A stretch of DNA of 64,000 nucleotides from Mycobacterium sp. URHD0025 (GTDB lineage: Bacteria; Actinomycetota; Actinomycetes; Mycobacteriales; Mycobacteriaceae): contig NZ_AUEQ01000007.1 in NCBI RefSeq assembly GCF_000426065.1, positions 434,001-498,000 of the forward strand, in the 5' to 3' direction. Numbering within the stretch: position 1 is the first letter of the stretch; every line of letters begins with the position of its first letter. Below, piece by piece: positions 37,722-47,668 of the stretch. The position numbers were made by a program, and so were the translations under genes. The notes under the pieces were generated by a model, which was not told the origin of the DNA, ran no database searches, and saw only the letters and a program-made list of their open reading frames with translations.

Positions 37722-38226
37722 GCGCGCTCCGCGGTCTGGTGGCTCCGGGACCCGTGGCGCCAGGGGTGAATGAGCGGTGCGGATCGGTGCGCCGGATGGA
37801 TTCATCACGGCGGATGGCATCCGCTGACCGGGGCGCAGCAAATGGTGTACTTCGTGGTCCTTTCATAGAAAGTTCATAGGCGGTTCTCGGTTTTCAGCGG
37901 GATCGCACGAGCTCACCGGTGACCTCGCCGTGCCGATGATCGCAGGGCCGGCTGGTGTGCCAGCGGGTGCACCTTTGCGGTGATTACCAAGGCGTTGAGG
38001 CGATTCCGCCAATGTCCGTCGTTTGCGCCATATTGACGCACGGGCATGGTTTACTCTTCGGGATCGGGTGCGGTCATCGAGCCACGCCACATGTTGGAGG
38101 TACGTTCGTGCACGTTCGAGCCTCGGATACGCCGTATTCGGGGCTCGGTTGTTCGCATCCGATCTGCAAATGCATGTTTGTGCACCGGACACGGTGCCGG
38201 CGCGGAGACAGTCGGAGGAACTCGCG
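37722..38226. other. Intergenic region upstream of mmpS4
   Basis: No convincing protein gene is present. A TTGACG at 38033-38038 could be a -35 element, but the nearest -10-like hexamers (TTTACT 38050, TACTCT 38052) are too close. A strong inverted repeat lies at 38117-38147 (separate entry). Frames crossing this stretch lack mycobacterial codon pattern and family resemblance. It probably holds the promoter and a long 5' leader for mmpS4-mmpL4a-mmpL4b. Confidence 0.6.
38117..38147. promoter_or_regulatory. Near-perfect 31-bp inverted repeat before mmpS4
   Basis: Arms 38117-38131 (CGAGCCTCGGATACG) and 38133-38147 (CGTATTCGGGGCTCG) are complementary at 13 of 15 positions; the two exceptions are G-U pairs in RNA. 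It is not followed by a U-tract, so it is not an ordinary terminator. It could be a dyad operator for a TetR-type or similar dimer, or a stable hairpin in the mmpS4 5' UTR, 80 bases before the start codon. Confidence 0.55.
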
Positions 38227-38658
38227 ATTTTCAGGATCCTGAAGCGGCTGTGGATTCCGCTGGTGCTGGTGATGGTTGCGGTTGCAGGCGGATTTACCGT
38301 GTCGCGACTTCACGGTGTCTTCGGCAGTCAGACTCGCCCCACATACACCAGCGCCGAACGTGAGGAGAAGCGTCCCCACGACCCCAAGCACCTGGTTTAC
38401 GAGGTGTTCGGTCCACCGGGGACGGTGGCGACCATCAGCTACTTCGATGCCGATGCCGAGCCGCGACTCATAAAAGAGGCAACACTGCCATGGTCGGTGG
38501 AGTTCCCGATCTCGGATGCGACGGCGATGGGAAACGTCACCGCGCAGGGCAACACCGACAGCATCGGTTGCCGCATCATCGTCGGCGATGAAGTGAAAGA
38601 CGAGAAGGTCCGGCAAGGCGTCAGCGCCTTCACCTTCTGCGTGCTGAAGGCCGCATGA
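38227..38658 (+). CDS. mmpS4: MmpS4 family membrane protein, probable ATT start
   Basis: MmpS4 is the small accessory partner of MmpL4 transporters and in M. smegmatis is needed for GPL production and export. From the ATT at 38227 the product is 143 residues: a single N-terminal helix ([29 protein letters not shown]) and an extracytoplasmic beta domain with [37 protein letters not shown] and a final Cys near the C terminus, matching M. tuberculosis MmpS4. ATT is favoured because GGAGGA (38214-38219) lies 7 bases upstream and the protein then aligns with the family. The nearest usual starts (GTG 38194, ATG 38170) would add 11 or 19 unconserved residues. It overlaps mmpL4a by 4 bases. Confidence 0.9.
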   Translation: MFRILKRLWIPLVLVMVAVAGGFTVSRLHGVFGSQTRPTYTSAEREEKRPHDPKHLVYEVFGPPGTVATISYFDADAEPRLIKEATLPWSVEFPISDATAMGNVTAQGNTDSIGCRIIVGDEVKDEKVRQGVSAFTFCVLKAA

Positions 38659-38661
38659 GCA
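38645..38661 (+). repeat. 17-bp repeat, copy 1: end of mmpS4
   Basis: TGAAGGCCGCATGAGCA covers the last codons of mmpS4 and the start of mmpL4a. The same 17 bases recur at the mmpL4b start (41586-41602). Confidence 0.85.
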
Positions 38662-41555
38662 CGGACAGCGAACCGGCAACGGAGCCGTTGTCGATAGGTG
38701 AGCGCCCGCCGTTCGTGGCTCGGATGGTCCGCCGGCTCTCGGTGCCGATAATCATCGGGTGGTTGGCCGTCACCGTCATCCTCAGTGTCGCCGTTCCCTC
38801 TCTGGAAATGGTGGAGAAGGACCACGCGGTAGCGATGGATCCCACTGCCGCACCGTCTTTCGAGGCGATGAACCGCATGGGTGAGCTGTTCGGCGAATCC
38901 GGCTCGAACGCAGTGGCGATGATCGTCCTCGAGAGCGAGCAACCTCTGGGCGACCAGGCGCACGGCTATTACGACGAGATGGTTCGTCAGTTGAAAGCCG
39001 ACACGACCCACGTGCAGCACGTCCAGGATTTCTGGGGCGATCCGCTGACCCAGGGTGCCGCGCAGAGTGTCGACGGCAAGGCCACGTATGCGCAGGTGAC
39101 CCTCACTGCCAACCAGGAGATCCCGGCGATCAAATCCCTCGAGGCGATGCGAGCGATCGTCGATGGGATACCGGCGCCGCCGGGGATCAAGGCCTACGTC
39201 ACGGGACCGACGGCATTCGCAGCGGATCTGGGCCCCGCCGGCAACCGGACGGTGGCTCTGGTCACCTCCTTGAGCCTCACGGTGATCTTCGTGATGTTGT
39301 TGCTCGTATATCGATCGATAATCTCCGTCATTCTCATGCTCGTAGTGGTCGGCATCGAATTGACCGTCGCCAGAGGGGTTGTCGCGTTACTCGGCACTCT
39401 CGGCGTCATCGGTATCACCACCTTTGTCGTCAATCTTCTGGTAGCGCTCGCGATCGCGGCGGGAACCGATTACGGCATCTTCTTCACCGGTCGCTACCAG
39501 GAGGCGCGCCAAGCCGGCGAGGACAAGGAAACCGCGTTCTACACGACTTTCCGCAGCGTCTCCAAGGTGGTCGTCGGTTCCGGCTTGACGATCGCCGGGG
39601 CGATTCTGTGTCTGCACTTCACCCGGCTACCCGTCTACCAGACCCTCGGCATTCCCACCGCCGTGGGCATGGTCGCCGCAGTAGCGGTGGCCGTCACACT
39701 CGTCCCTGCGGTCATCGCGGTGGGCAGCCGCTTCGGGTTGTTCGAGCCCAAGCGGAAGATCGCGGTCCGGCGGTGGCGGAAGGTCGGCACGGCCGTCGTT
39801 CGGTGGCCCGGGCCCATTCTCGTTGCGACATGCGCGGTCTCGCTGATCGGCCTGTTGGCGCTTCCCGCCTACAAGCCCAGCTACAACGATCAGAAGTACA
39901 TCCCGCAAGACATCCCCGCCAATGTGGGCTATGCGGCGGCCACCCGACATTTTCCGCAGTCATTGATGATGGCGCCCGACATCCTGTTGATCGAGGCCGA
40001 TCACGACATGCGGAACCCCGTCGATTTTCTGGTGCTGAACAAGCTGGCCAAGGGTGTGCTGTCCGTGCCTGGAGTTTCCACGGTTCAGGCGCCGACCCGC
40101 CCCGGCGGCGAGCCGCTCAAACACTCGACGATTCCGTTCATGCTCAGCATGAGCAACGCGTCACAGACACATCTGATGCCGTTCCAGAAGAACCGCATGG
40201 ACGATCTGCTGGTGCAGGCCGAGGACATGGAGAAAACGATCACCATCGTCAAGCGCATGCAGGCGCTGACGCAAGAGATGGTCGCCACCACGCACCAGAT
40301 GGTCGCCGATACCCACGAGTTGCAGCAGACAACCAACATGCTGCGCGATCATGTGGCGAATTTCGATGATTTCTTCAGGCCGATCCGCAACTACTTCTAT
40401 TGGGATCCGCACTGCTACACGATTCCGATCTGCTCGTCGATCAGGTCGGTGTTCGACACGCTCGACGGTATTGACCAGATCACGGTCAAAATGGTTGACC
40501 TGGTTGCCAATCTGGATCGGCTCGACGAAATTCTCCCGCAATTGGCGGAGCAGTTTCCGGTCATGATCTCGACCATGGAATCCACCCGCACCATGATGCT
40601 GACGATGCACAGCACCATGTCCGGAATCATGGATCAAATGGAGGAGACGTCGAACAACGCCACCGCGATGGGCAAGGCATTCGACGCCGCACAAAACGAC
40701 GACTCCTTCTATCTCGCTCCGGAAGTGTTCGAGAACAAGGACTTCCGGCGCGTCATGGACATCTTCCTGTCTCCGGATGGGAAGGCCGCCCGCATGCTGA
40801 TATCGCAACGCGGCGATCCGGCGACGACTGAGGGCATGTCACTGGTCGGCCCGATCGAAACCGCGGCCGAAGAAGCGCTCAAGGGCACCCCGCTGCAAAA
40901 CGCCACGATCTATCTCACCGGCACCGCGGCGTCGGTCAAAGACCTGGTGGAAGCGTCCACCTACGATCTCCTGATCGCCGCTGTCGCAGCCCTGTGCCTG
41001 ATTTTCGGCATCATGCTGATCGTCACTCGCAGTCTGATCGCCGCGCTGGTCATCGTCGGCACGGTGGCGCTGTCGTTGGGCGCGGCATTCGGCCTCTCGG
41101 TGCTCATCTGGCAGCACATCCTCGGCATGCCGTTGAACTGGGTGGTTCTGGCGATGTCGGTGATCGTTCTTCTCGCGGTGGGTTCTGATTACAACCTGCT
41201 GCTGGTATCGCGCATGAAAGAGGAGATCGGCGCGGGGATCAACACCGGCATCATCCGGGCGATGGGCGGCAGCGGCAAGGTGGTGACGGCTGCCGGACTG
41301 GTGTTCGCGTTCACCATGCTGGCGATGGTGGTCAGCGATCTCGTCACCATCGGGCAGCTGGGAGCCACCATCGGCGTCGGCCTGTTGTTCGACACCCTGG
41401 TGGTGCGCGCCTTCATGACACCTGCGATCGCCGCGCTGCTCGGGCGGTGGTTCTGGTGGCCGCAGCGGGTGCACCCACGTCCGCTCAGTGCATCACGGCG
41501 CCCCGCAGGCCGCGGCCAGCTCGTGCGTTCCATCCTGCAGAGGGAAGAGCGCTGA
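38655..41555 (+). CDS. mmpL4a: MmpL family lipid exporter, MmpL4a
   Basis: MmpL proteins are proton-driven RND transporters of cell-envelope lipids; MmpL4a and MmpL4b together are needed for GPL export. The 966-residue protein has the family layout: TM1 (about 27-49), a periplasmic loop, TM2-6 (about 200-380), a second large loop with coiled-coil-like [18 protein letters not shown], and TM8-12 (about 770-930). The proton-relay Asp-Tyr pairs are intact at 272-273 (GTDYGIFF) and 845-846 (GSDYNLLL). The ATG overlaps the mmpS4 stop. The C-terminal cytoplasmic tail is short and Arg-rich. Confidence 0.95.
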   Translation: MSTDSEPATEPLSIGERPPFVARMVRRLSVPIIIGWLAVTVILSVAVPSLEMVEKDHAVAMDPTAAPSFEAMNRMGELFGESGSNAVAMIVLESEQPLGDQAHGYYDEMVRQLKADTTHVQHVQDFWGDPLTQGAAQSVDGKATYAQVTLTANQEIPAIKSLEAMRAIVDGIPAPPGIKAYVTGPTAFAADLGPAGNRTVALVTSLSLTVIFVMLLLVYRSIISVILMLVVVGIELTVARGVVALLGTLGVIGITTFVVNLLVALAIAAGTDYGIFFTGRYQEARQAGEDKETAFYTTFRSVSKVVVGSGLTIAGAILCLHFTRLPVYQTLGIPTAVGMVAAVAVAVTLVPAVIAVGSRFGLFEPKRKIAVRRWRKVGTAVVRWPGPILVATCAVSLIGLLALPAYKPSYNDQKYIPQDIPANVGYAAATRHFPQSLMMAPDILLIEADHDMRNPVDFLVLNKLAKGVLSVPGVSTVQAPTRPGGEPLKHSTIPFMLSMSNASQTHLMPFQKNRMDDLLVQAEDMEKTITIVKRMQALTQEMVATTHQMVADTHELQQTTNMLRDHVANFDDFFRPIRNYFYWDPHCYTIPICSSIRSVFDTLDGIDQITVKMVDLVANLDRLDEILPQLAEQFPVMISTMESTRTMMLTMHSTMSGIMDQMEETSNNATAMGKAFDAAQNDDSFYLAPEVFENKDFRRVMDIFLSPDGKAARMLISQRGDPATTEGMSLVGPIETAAEEALKGTPLQNATIYLTGTAASVKDLVEASTYDLLIAAVAALCLIFGIMLIVTRSLIAALVIVGTVALSLGAAFGLSVLIWQHILGMPLNWVVLAMSVIVLLAVGSDYNLLLVSRMKEEIGAGINTGIIRAMGGSGKVVTAAGLVFAFTMLAMVVSDLVTIGQLGATIGVGLLFDTLVVRAFMTPAIAALLGRWFWWPQRVHPRPLSASRRPAGRGQLVRSILQREER

Positions 41556-41585
41556 CCGTCATGAAAGCGCCTCACTTCCGTGCGG

Positions 41586-41602
41586 TGAAGGCCGCATGAG
41601 CA
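41586..41602 (+). repeat. 17-bp repeat, copy 2: relic of mmpS4 3' end before mmpL4b
   Basis: Identical to 38645-38661. It is preceded by further partial similarity (GCGCC..TCAC..TTC) to the last codons of mmpS4. The 40-base gap between mmpL4a and mmpL4b therefore looks like the remnant of a second mmpS gene. Confidence 0.7.
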
Positions 41603-44463
41603 ACCGGCAGACCAGCGACCGACCACCGTTGATCGCTCGGGCGATCTATCGACTGTCGGTGCCGATCATCCTCGGGTGGTTGGCGATCACCGCCGTCGTC
41701 ACCTTTGCGGTTCCCTCACTGGAGCAGGTCGGGCGGGAGAGTTCGGTATCGCTGGTACCCCGAGATGCGCCGTCGTTCAAGGCGATGCAGCGCATGGGGG
41801 ATGTGTTCGGGGAATCCGATTCCGACAGCGTGGCGATGATCGTCCTGGAGGGGGAGCAGCCCCTCGGTGAAGACGCGCACCGCTATTACGACGAGCTGAT
41901 TCGCCAGTTGCGGGCCGATACGACGCACGTTCAGCACGTCCAGGACTACTGGGGCGACTCGCTCACCGGTTCCGGTGTGCAAAGCACCGACGATCTGAGT
42001 GCCTATGTCCAGCTGAACCTTGCGGGAAACCAGGGCCAAGCCCTGGCCAACGAATCTGTGGAAGCGGTCCGGGGCATTGTCGACAACGCGCCACCGCCGC
42101 CCGGGCTGAAGGCCTATGTCACAGGTCCTTCGCCTCTGATCACCGACATGAACCACGCCGGCGATACATCGATATTGAAGATCACCCTGGTGACCCTGGT
42201 GGTGATCCTCGCGATGTTGCTGTTCGTGTATCGCTCCATCACCACCGTCGTGCTGTTGCTGATCATGGTCGGCATACAGGTGCAGGCGGCCAGGGGAGTC
42301 GTCGCATTCCTGGGTGAGCACGACGTCATCGGGCTTTCCACTTTCGCGGTCAATCTCCTGGTGTCGCTCGGGATCGCCGTCGGTACGGACTACGGAATAT
42401 TCTTCGTCGGGCGATATCACGAGGCGCGCCAAGCTGGCGAGGAACGCGAAAAGGCCTTCTACACCACCTATCGCAGCGTCGCCAAAGTGGTTGTGGCTTC
42501 AGGTTTGACGATCGCCGGCGCTCTCTACTGTCTGAGCTTCACCCGGTTGCCGTATTTCGAAACGATGGGCATTCCGTCCGCCGTGGGTATGGCGGTGGCC
42601 GTCGCGGTGGCCGTCACGCTCGTCCCGGCCGTCATTGCCGTCGGCGGCCGATTCGGCCTGTTCGAACCGAAACGGAAGCTCATGGTCCGTCGGTGGCGCG
42701 GGGTGGGGACGGCGGTGGTCCGGTGGCCGGTGCCCATTCTGGCCGCGGCGTGCACGGTGGCGTTCGTCGGACTATTGGCGCTGCCCGGGTACCAGACCAG
42801 TTACGACGACCGCCTGTATGTGCCGCAAGACATTCCGGCCAATCAGGGCTACGCGGCCGCCGAGCGACATTTTCCCGAGTCGCGGATGACGCCTGACATC
42901 CTGATGCTCGAAGCGGACCATGACATGCGCAATCCGACAGATTTCTTGGTCCTGCACAAATTGGCAAAACAAGTCTTCGGGGTCCCGGGCATAGCCACGG
43001 TACAGAGCATCACCCGTCCTGAGGGAAGCCCGATCGAGCGCACGTCGATCCCTTTTCAGATCAGCCTGCAGAGCGCCGCGCTCCGGCAGATCGTGCCGTT
43101 CGCCAAAAATCGCATGGATGGCATGTTGAAGCAGGCCGACGACATGCAGAAGATGATCACCCAGATGCAGGGCACCCACAACCTCATGAAGTTGATCGGC
43201 TCGATCACTCACAACACGGTTGATTTGACCGGTGAGACAGCGGAACTCACCGATCAGCTGATGGCGACCGTTGCGAGCTTCGACGATTTCTACCGGCCGA
43301 TCCGCAATTATCTGTATTGGGAGCCGCACTGCTACGGCATTCCTGTGTGCTTCGCCATCCGATCGGTATTCGACGCGCTCGACGGCACGGACAAGCTCAG
43401 CCAACAGATGCACAAACTGCTCGACAACTTGGTACGGATGGATGCCTTACAGGCTCAACTCGTCACTCAGCTGCCACCGATGATCGAGATCATGAAGTCG
43501 ATGCGGACCATGATGCTGACGATGCACAGCACCATGTCCGGGATGATCACGATCATGGAGGAGACGTCCTCGAACGCCAACGCGTTGGGCAAGATCTACG
43601 ACGGCGCCCAGAATGACGACTCCTTCTATCTGCCTCCGGAAGTGTTCGAGAACAAGGACTTCCAACGCGCGATGAGCCTGTTCTTCTCGCCGGACGGCAA
43701 GGCGGTACGGCTGATCCTCACACACCGCGGGGATCCGGGAACACCCGAGGGCATTTCCCGGGTCGACGCCGTGCGGACAGCGGCCGAGGAAGCGATCAAG
43801 GTGACGCCGCTGCAGAACGCCTCCATCCATCTGGCCGGTACGGCTGCGACATACAAGGATCTGCGGGACGGGTCCAAATACGATCTCCTGATCGCGGGTG
43901 TGGCAGCGCTCTGTCTGATCTTCGGCATCATGCTGGCGGTGACGCGGAGTTTGGTCGCCGCGCTGGTGATCGTTGGCACGGTGGCGCTTTCGTTGGGCGC
44001 GGCATTCGGCCTCTCGGTGCTGGTCTGGCAGCACATCCTCGGCATCGAACTGCACTGGCTGGTGCTGGCGATGTCGGTGATCGTGCTTCTGGCGGTCGGT
44101 TCGGACTACAACCTGCTGCTGGTGTCGCGGATGAAAGAAGAAGTCGGCGCCGGGATCAACACGGGCATCATCCGGGCGATGGGCGGCACGGGCAAGGTGG
44201 TGACGTCCGCGGGCCTGGTGTTCGCGTTCACCATGTTGTCGATGGTGGTCAGTGACTTGCGCATCATCGGGCAAGTGGGGTCCACCATCGGGCTCGGGCT
44301 GTTGTTCGACACCCTGGTGGTACGTGCATTCATGACGCCGGCGATCGCCGCGCTACTCGGGCGGTGGTTCTGGTGGCCGCTGAGAGTGCGGCAGCGGCCG
44401 GCCAGTGCGGTTCTGGGCCCGGTGACGCTTCCCGCCGACCCACTGGTCAAGCAGGAGGCCTGA
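41596..44463 (+). CDS. mmpL4b: MmpL family lipid exporter, MmpL4b
   Basis: The 955-residue paralogue of MmpL4a has the same twelve-helix RND topology and intact Asp-Tyr pairs in [12 protein letters not shown] and [12 protein letters not shown]. Similarity to MmpL4a runs through the whole length and is very high in stretches such as [15 protein letters not shown] and the TM8-12 block. The ATG at 41596 ([16 protein letters not shown]) is preferred over an upstream frame from 41488 that overlaps mmpL4a. It probably acts with MmpL4a, MmpS4 and Gap in lipopeptide export. Confidence 0.95.
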   Translation: MSNRQTSDRPPLIARAIYRLSVPIILGWLAITAVVTFAVPSLEQVGRESSVSLVPRDAPSFKAMQRMGDVFGESDSDSVAMIVLEGEQPLGEDAHRYYDELIRQLRADTTHVQHVQDYWGDSLTGSGVQSTDDLSAYVQLNLAGNQGQALANESVEAVRGIVDNAPPPPGLKAYVTGPSPLITDMNHAGDTSILKITLVTLVVILAMLLFVYRSITTVVLLLIMVGIQVQAARGVVAFLGEHDVIGLSTFAVNLLVSLGIAVGTDYGIFFVGRYHEARQAGEEREKAFYTTYRSVAKVVVASGLTIAGALYCLSFTRLPYFETMGIPSAVGMAVAVAVAVTLVPAVIAVGGRFGLFEPKRKLMVRRWRGVGTAVVRWPVPILAAACTVAFVGLLALPGYQTSYDDRLYVPQDIPANQGYAAAERHFPESRMTPDILMLEADHDMRNPTDFLVLHKLAKQVFGVPGIATVQSITRPEGSPIERTSIPFQISLQSAALRQIVPFAKNRMDGMLKQADDMQKMITQMQGTHNLMKLIGSITHNTVDLTGETAELTDQLMATVASFDDFYRPIRNYLYWEPHCYGIPVCFAIRSVFDALDGTDKLSQQMHKLLDNLVRMDALQAQLVTQLPPMIEIMKSMRTMMLTMHSTMSGMITIMEETSSNANALGKIYDGAQNDDSFYLPPEVFENKDFQRAMSLFFSPDGKAVRLILTHRGDPGTPEGISRVDAVRTAAEEAIKVTPLQNASIHLAGTAATYKDLRDGSKYDLLIAGVAALCLIFGIMLAVTRSLVAALVIVGTVALSLGAAFGLSVLVWQHILGIELHWLVLAMSVIVLLAVGSDYNLLLVSRMKEEVGAGINTGIIRAMGGTGKVVTSAGLVFAFTMLSMVVSDLRIIGQVGSTIGLGLLFDTLVVRAFMTPAIAALLGRWFWWPLRVRQRPASAVLGPVTLPADPLVKQEA

Positions 44464-44557
44464 TTTCGTGCCGTGGCCGACCTGGGCAATTCATGGGCGA
44501 GACGGTCGGGGGCCGATTACAGTCGGAACTGTCGGGAGCAATGGTAGGGAGGAAGTT

Positions 44558-44902
44558 TTGAATATGTTCCGTCCGTCGTTGACCAGCCTGGCTGTCGGGC
44601 TGGGAGGCCTGGCATTGTCGTTGACCGCTGGGATCGGCGTCGCATCCGCGGGGCCCAACTTGGACTCCGCGATCAACACGACATGCAGCTACCCGCAGTT
44701 GGTATCGGCACTCGATGCGCAAGATCCGCAAGTCCGCATGGCGTTCGACCAATCGCCCATACTGCAGCGTGGCTTACGTCAATTCCTCGCCGACCCGCCG
44801 GCCAAGCGGGCACGGACGGCCCAGGACGTGGCCAATGCTCCGATGTTTCAGCCGTACCTGGGCACGATCGAGCAAGCGTTCAACACCTGCACCAACTTCT
44901 GA
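44558..44902 (+). CDS. Hemophore-related secreted protein (Rv0203-like)
   Basis: The 114-residue precursor has a signal peptide (cleavage after VASAGP, about residue 30) and a small helical domain with two Cys (NTTCSYPQLV and FNTCTNF) that likely form a disulfide. The repeating pattern of small secreted mycobacterial hemophore-type proteins is evident (LDSAINTTCSYPQ, FLADPPAKRARTAQDV). In Rv0203 the fold carries heme; heme binding here is inferred only from family. The TTG at 44558 lies 5 bases after GGGAGG; an ATG at 44564 is the alternative. Its presence between mmpL4b and the lipid-modifying genes is unexplained. Confidence 0.8.
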   Translation: MNMFRPSLTSLAVGLGGLALSLTAGIGVASAGPNLDSAINTTCSYPQLVSALDAQDPQVRMAFDQSPILQRGLRQFLADPPAKRARTAQDVANAPMFQPYLGTIEQAFNTCTNF

Positions 44903-45074
44903 TCCAACAATGGGGGCCGCCGTCTCAGCTCATGGTGAGCCTGCGGTGCCCAGCAGGCTGATGTGGATTTCTGGTGCCCGGATGTCGCGACATCAGCCGG
45001 CCCGGCAGCCAAGAGATCCTGCGGCATATGGCAATTCGCGACGGCAGCACCGCATGTCCGAATACTCTGCCGTC

Positions 45075-45218
45075 ATGAGTCAGAGCCGATGCCACGTCGC
45101 GCAGCACGCCGCGGGAACTCCTTCCCTGTATCCGGCGACGGCGCACATCGACCGGTTCGCCGCCGCCCCATGTCTTACGGAGCTGTCCGCGGCACCGATC
45201 GCGGAGTTGTTCTCGTGA
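45075..45218 (+). CDS. Possible 47-residue upstream ORF coupled to the sulfotransferase gene
   Basis: An ATG frame (MSQSRCHVAQHAAGTPSLYP...) ends in TGA that overlaps the GTG start of the sulfotransferase gene (GTGA at 45215-45218), the typical geometry of translational coupling. A TACTCT -10-like hexamer at 45063-45068 would give a leaderless transcript at this ATG. The peptide has no recognisable family, no signal peptide and two Cys. It may be a regulatory upstream frame or chance. It fills part of the 312-base gap 44903-45214, in which nothing else is seen. Confidence 0.3.
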   Translation: MSQSRCHVAQHAAGTPSLYPATAHIDRFAAAPCLTELSAAPIAELFS

Positions 45219-46183
45219 ACCCGGCCGGACAGAGCGGGTCCACAGACCGCCCGGTCGCCTTGTTCGTGTTGGGAGTGCCTCGATCTGGAACGTCGGCGGT
45301 TACCCGGGTCCTGTCCCTGTGTGGCGCTACGCTCCCGGCCGGATTGTCGGGCGCCGACCCGCGAAACCCACGTGGTTACTGGGAGCCGCGTGCGTCCCTC
45401 CATCTCAACAACACGATTCTGCGCAGCCACGGGAGTGCCGTATTCGATGCATCGCTGCGCCTGCAGGAGGAAGGTGGGCTCGACTCCGACCAGAAAGCCG
45501 CCTGCATCAACAAGATCGGACAGTTTCTTTCCACGTTGCCGGCAGCGCCGCTCGTACTCATCAAAGATCTGCAGATAACGCTGCTGTCCAGTTTGTGGTT
45601 CGAGGCCGCGCGCCTGGCCGGCTTCGACATCGCGGTCGTGAACATGGTGCGCCCCCCGCAGGAAGTCATCGCATCGGGTGCGGCGGACTTCTTGACATTG
45701 CCGGAGCTCGGGAGTGCGCTGTGGTTGAAATTCAACTTGCTGGCCGAGAGAGATACCCGTGACGTGCCGCGCGTGTTCGTCGAGTACGCCAATCTCCTCG
45801 AGGATTGGCGTCGGGAGGTGAAACGGATTTCAGTAGCTCTCGGGATCGATCTCGAGACGCGGGAGGAGGCCGCCATCGAGGAGTTCCTCACACCTGATCT
45901 TCACCGCCAGCGGCACACGGGCCCGGTGAAGGAAACGTTCGGCACCGATTGGATGTCTGTCGTCTACGACACGCTGCACGCGGCGGCGCGCGACGAAAGC
46001 TGGGACCAGGCTGCGCTGGACCGCGTCTATGCCGAATACCGGGCGACCGAACAGGGTTTCCGGAAGGTGTTCGAGAATTCTCTTCGCCTGCACAAGCTCA
46101 ATCGATTCATCCGCCCGGCGGTCCTGAAGTTTCGTTACGAGGTCGTCGCGATGGCTCACCGGCGCCGTGGAACGTGGGCCTGA
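45215..46183 (+). CDS. Sulfotransferase family protein
   Basis: The 322-residue protein begins with the PAPS-binding 5'-phosphosulfate loop FVLGVPRSGTSAVTRVLSLCGA (about residues 14-35), and the family's second conserved region is around VVNMVRPPQEVIAS. It should move sulfate from PAPS to a hydroxyl, here probably a sugar or peptide hydroxyl of the envelope lipopeptide; sulfated GPLs are known in some rapidly growing mycobacteria. The GTG at 45215 follows GCGGAG at 8 bases; a longer start at 45170 is possible. It overlaps the next gene by one base (TGATG), so the two are coupled. The acceptor is inference. Confidence 0.85.
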   Translation: MNPAGQSGSTDRPVALFVLGVPRSGTSAVTRVLSLCGATLPAGLSGADPRNPRGYWEPRASLHLNNTILRSHGSAVFDASLRLQEEGGLDSDQKAACINKIGQFLSTLPAAPLVLIKDLQITLLSSLWFEAARLAGFDIAVVNMVRPPQEVIASGAADFLTLPELGSALWLKFNLLAERDTRDVPRVFVEYANLLEDWRREVKRISVALGIDLETREEAAIEEFLTPDLHRQRHTGPVKETFGTDWMSVVYDTLHAAARDESWDQAALDRVYAEYRATEQGFRKVFENSLRLHKLNRFIRPAVLKFRYEVVAMAHRRRGTWA

Positions 46184-47562
46184 TGGGAACGCGGCGCGCA
46201 TCCAAACGATCTGCACGCCCCGACAATCGGCTCGCTCTGGCAGACGAAGCCCTGTTGGCGGAGCATCATGCCGCAGGGATGAATGTGGTCATTCAGGTCA
46301 CCTGGCTGTATGACCGTCCTGCCGATCTCGCAGGGATACGCCGTTTTCATCACTTTCTCGGTCAAGGGTTGTTGGGACGTCGCATCGAGCGTCCGGCGCT
46401 ACCCATCGCACGGCATCGGTGGGTGGTGGATCGTGGACACTCGGACATCGCCGAATCGACCCGTCCGCGCGCTGAATTCGCCAACTGGGTGGACGAACGT
46501 TCGCAGCTGCCCGTCAATGCGGAATCGGGTCCTGGTTGGCACGTCGGGGTCGTCTCGCTGGATGACGGCTCGACCGGTGTCAGCTTGGTACTTTCGCACA
46601 ACTTGATCGACGGTCTCGGTCTCGCGCTCGTGATCGTCGAGGGTGTCCTGGGGAAGTCGCGCGACCTCGGGTACCCCCCGCCGCTGTCGCGCACACGACT
46701 GCGTGCGTTGGGCGAGGATGTCCGACAAACCGCGCGGGACGTTCCGGACGCCGCGAGGGCGCTTGTCACTGCGCTGAAATCGGCCAGGAAGCAGAGTCGC
46801 ACCAAGGCGGAAGGCACGCGTTCACCGGCCCCGCGTCCTGCGCCCACCACGGCGGTCGGCGTGGACGACGTCGTCCTCGTACCCGCCCTCACCATTTTCG
46901 TCGACCTGGATGAGTGGGACGCGCGAGCAGAATCTCTCGGCGGAGCGAGTCATACACTGGCCGCCGCCTTTGCGGCCAAGTTCGGAGAACGTATCGGGCG
47001 CGTACGGGCAGACGATGGCGCCGTAACGCTCCAGGTCCCGATCAGCGACCGTACGTCAGTGGACGACACGCGGGCGATGGCGCTGTCGTACGCGCGCGTC
47101 ACGATCGATCCGACCCAAGCCACAACGGATCTGCGCGAGATCCGGGCTGCGGTCAAGAAATCGCTGACGGACTTGAAGCAGACACCAGAGGAGTCCAAGC
47201 AGCTGCTGTGGCTGCCGTCGTTCGTACCGAAGCGAATGCTGAAACAGATGGTGGCCAGGGCGCCCGCCGATCCAGACCAGCCGGTGTTCTCTTCTTACCT
47301 CGGCGATCTGAGTTCGTTGATCAGCCAGGCGGATGGCACCGTGGCCGCTTACGCCAACGCACGAACGACCGGGCAGCGTGAATCGCGACAGCTTCTCGAA
47401 CGAACGGGCGGCCGCACCGTCATCCTCTCCGGACGCATCAGCGGCAAGATCTTCATCAGTGTCGGTGCTTATCAGCCCGGCGCAGAGAACACCACGTGCG
47501 CTTTGCGTGAACTTGCCGCGAAAACGCTCACCGATTTCGGCCTTACTGGGGAAATCCACTGA
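46183..47562 (+). CDS. Condensation-fold acyltransferase (PapA/WS-DGAT-like)
   Basis: The 459-residue protein looks like a CoA-dependent or carrier-dependent acyltransferase of the condensation superfamily. The catalytic HxxxDG motif is LSHNLIDGLGLALV (about residue 140) and the second half holds LQVPISDRTSVDDTRAMALSYARV and VFSSYLGDLSS, as in the second lobe of these enzymes. It may acylate a sugar or the lipid moiety. It is not one of the multi-pass Atf acetyltransferases of the M. smegmatis GPL locus. The ATG at 46183 overlaps the sulfotransferase stop. Substrate unknown; it could also be related to PapA or wax ester synthases. Confidence 0.75.
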   Translation: MGTRRASKRSARPDNRLALADEALLAEHHAAGMNVVIQVTWLYDRPADLAGIRRFHHFLGQGLLGRRIERPALPIARHRWVVDRGHSDIAESTRPRAEFANWVDERSQLPVNAESGPGWHVGVVSLDDGSTGVSLVLSHNLIDGLGLALVIVEGVLGKSRDLGYPPPLSRTRLRALGEDVRQTARDVPDAARALVTALKSARKQSRTKAEGTRSPAPRPAPTTAVGVDDVVLVPALTIFVDLDEWDARAESLGGASHTLAAAFAAKFGERIGRVRADDGAVTLQVPISDRTSVDDTRAMALSYARVTIDPTQATTDLREIRAAVKKSLTDLKQTPEESKQLLWLPSFVPKRMLKQMVARAPADPDQPVFSSYLGDLSSLISQADGTVAAYANARTTGQRESRQLLERTGGRTVILSGRISGKIFISVGAYQPGAENTTCALRELAAKTLTDFGLTGEIH

Positions 47563-47668
47563 CGTAGCCGTAAAACCGTGGGTAGCCTTTACTTTTCGGA
47601 CCGAACATCCGGTGCTACGGCGTTGTTCGCAACAGGTTGACCGAAGATCCCATGTCGAAAGAAGCGCT

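Noticed and set aside
38033..38057. TTGACG with TTTACT/TACTCT as an mmpS4 promoter
   Set aside because: Spacing of 11-13 bases is too short for a sigma-A type promoter.
47333..47668. Extended N terminus of glycosyltransferase 1
   Set aside because: It lies inside the acyltransferase gene, and the family starts at the MKLVLASYGTRGD motif (47669).
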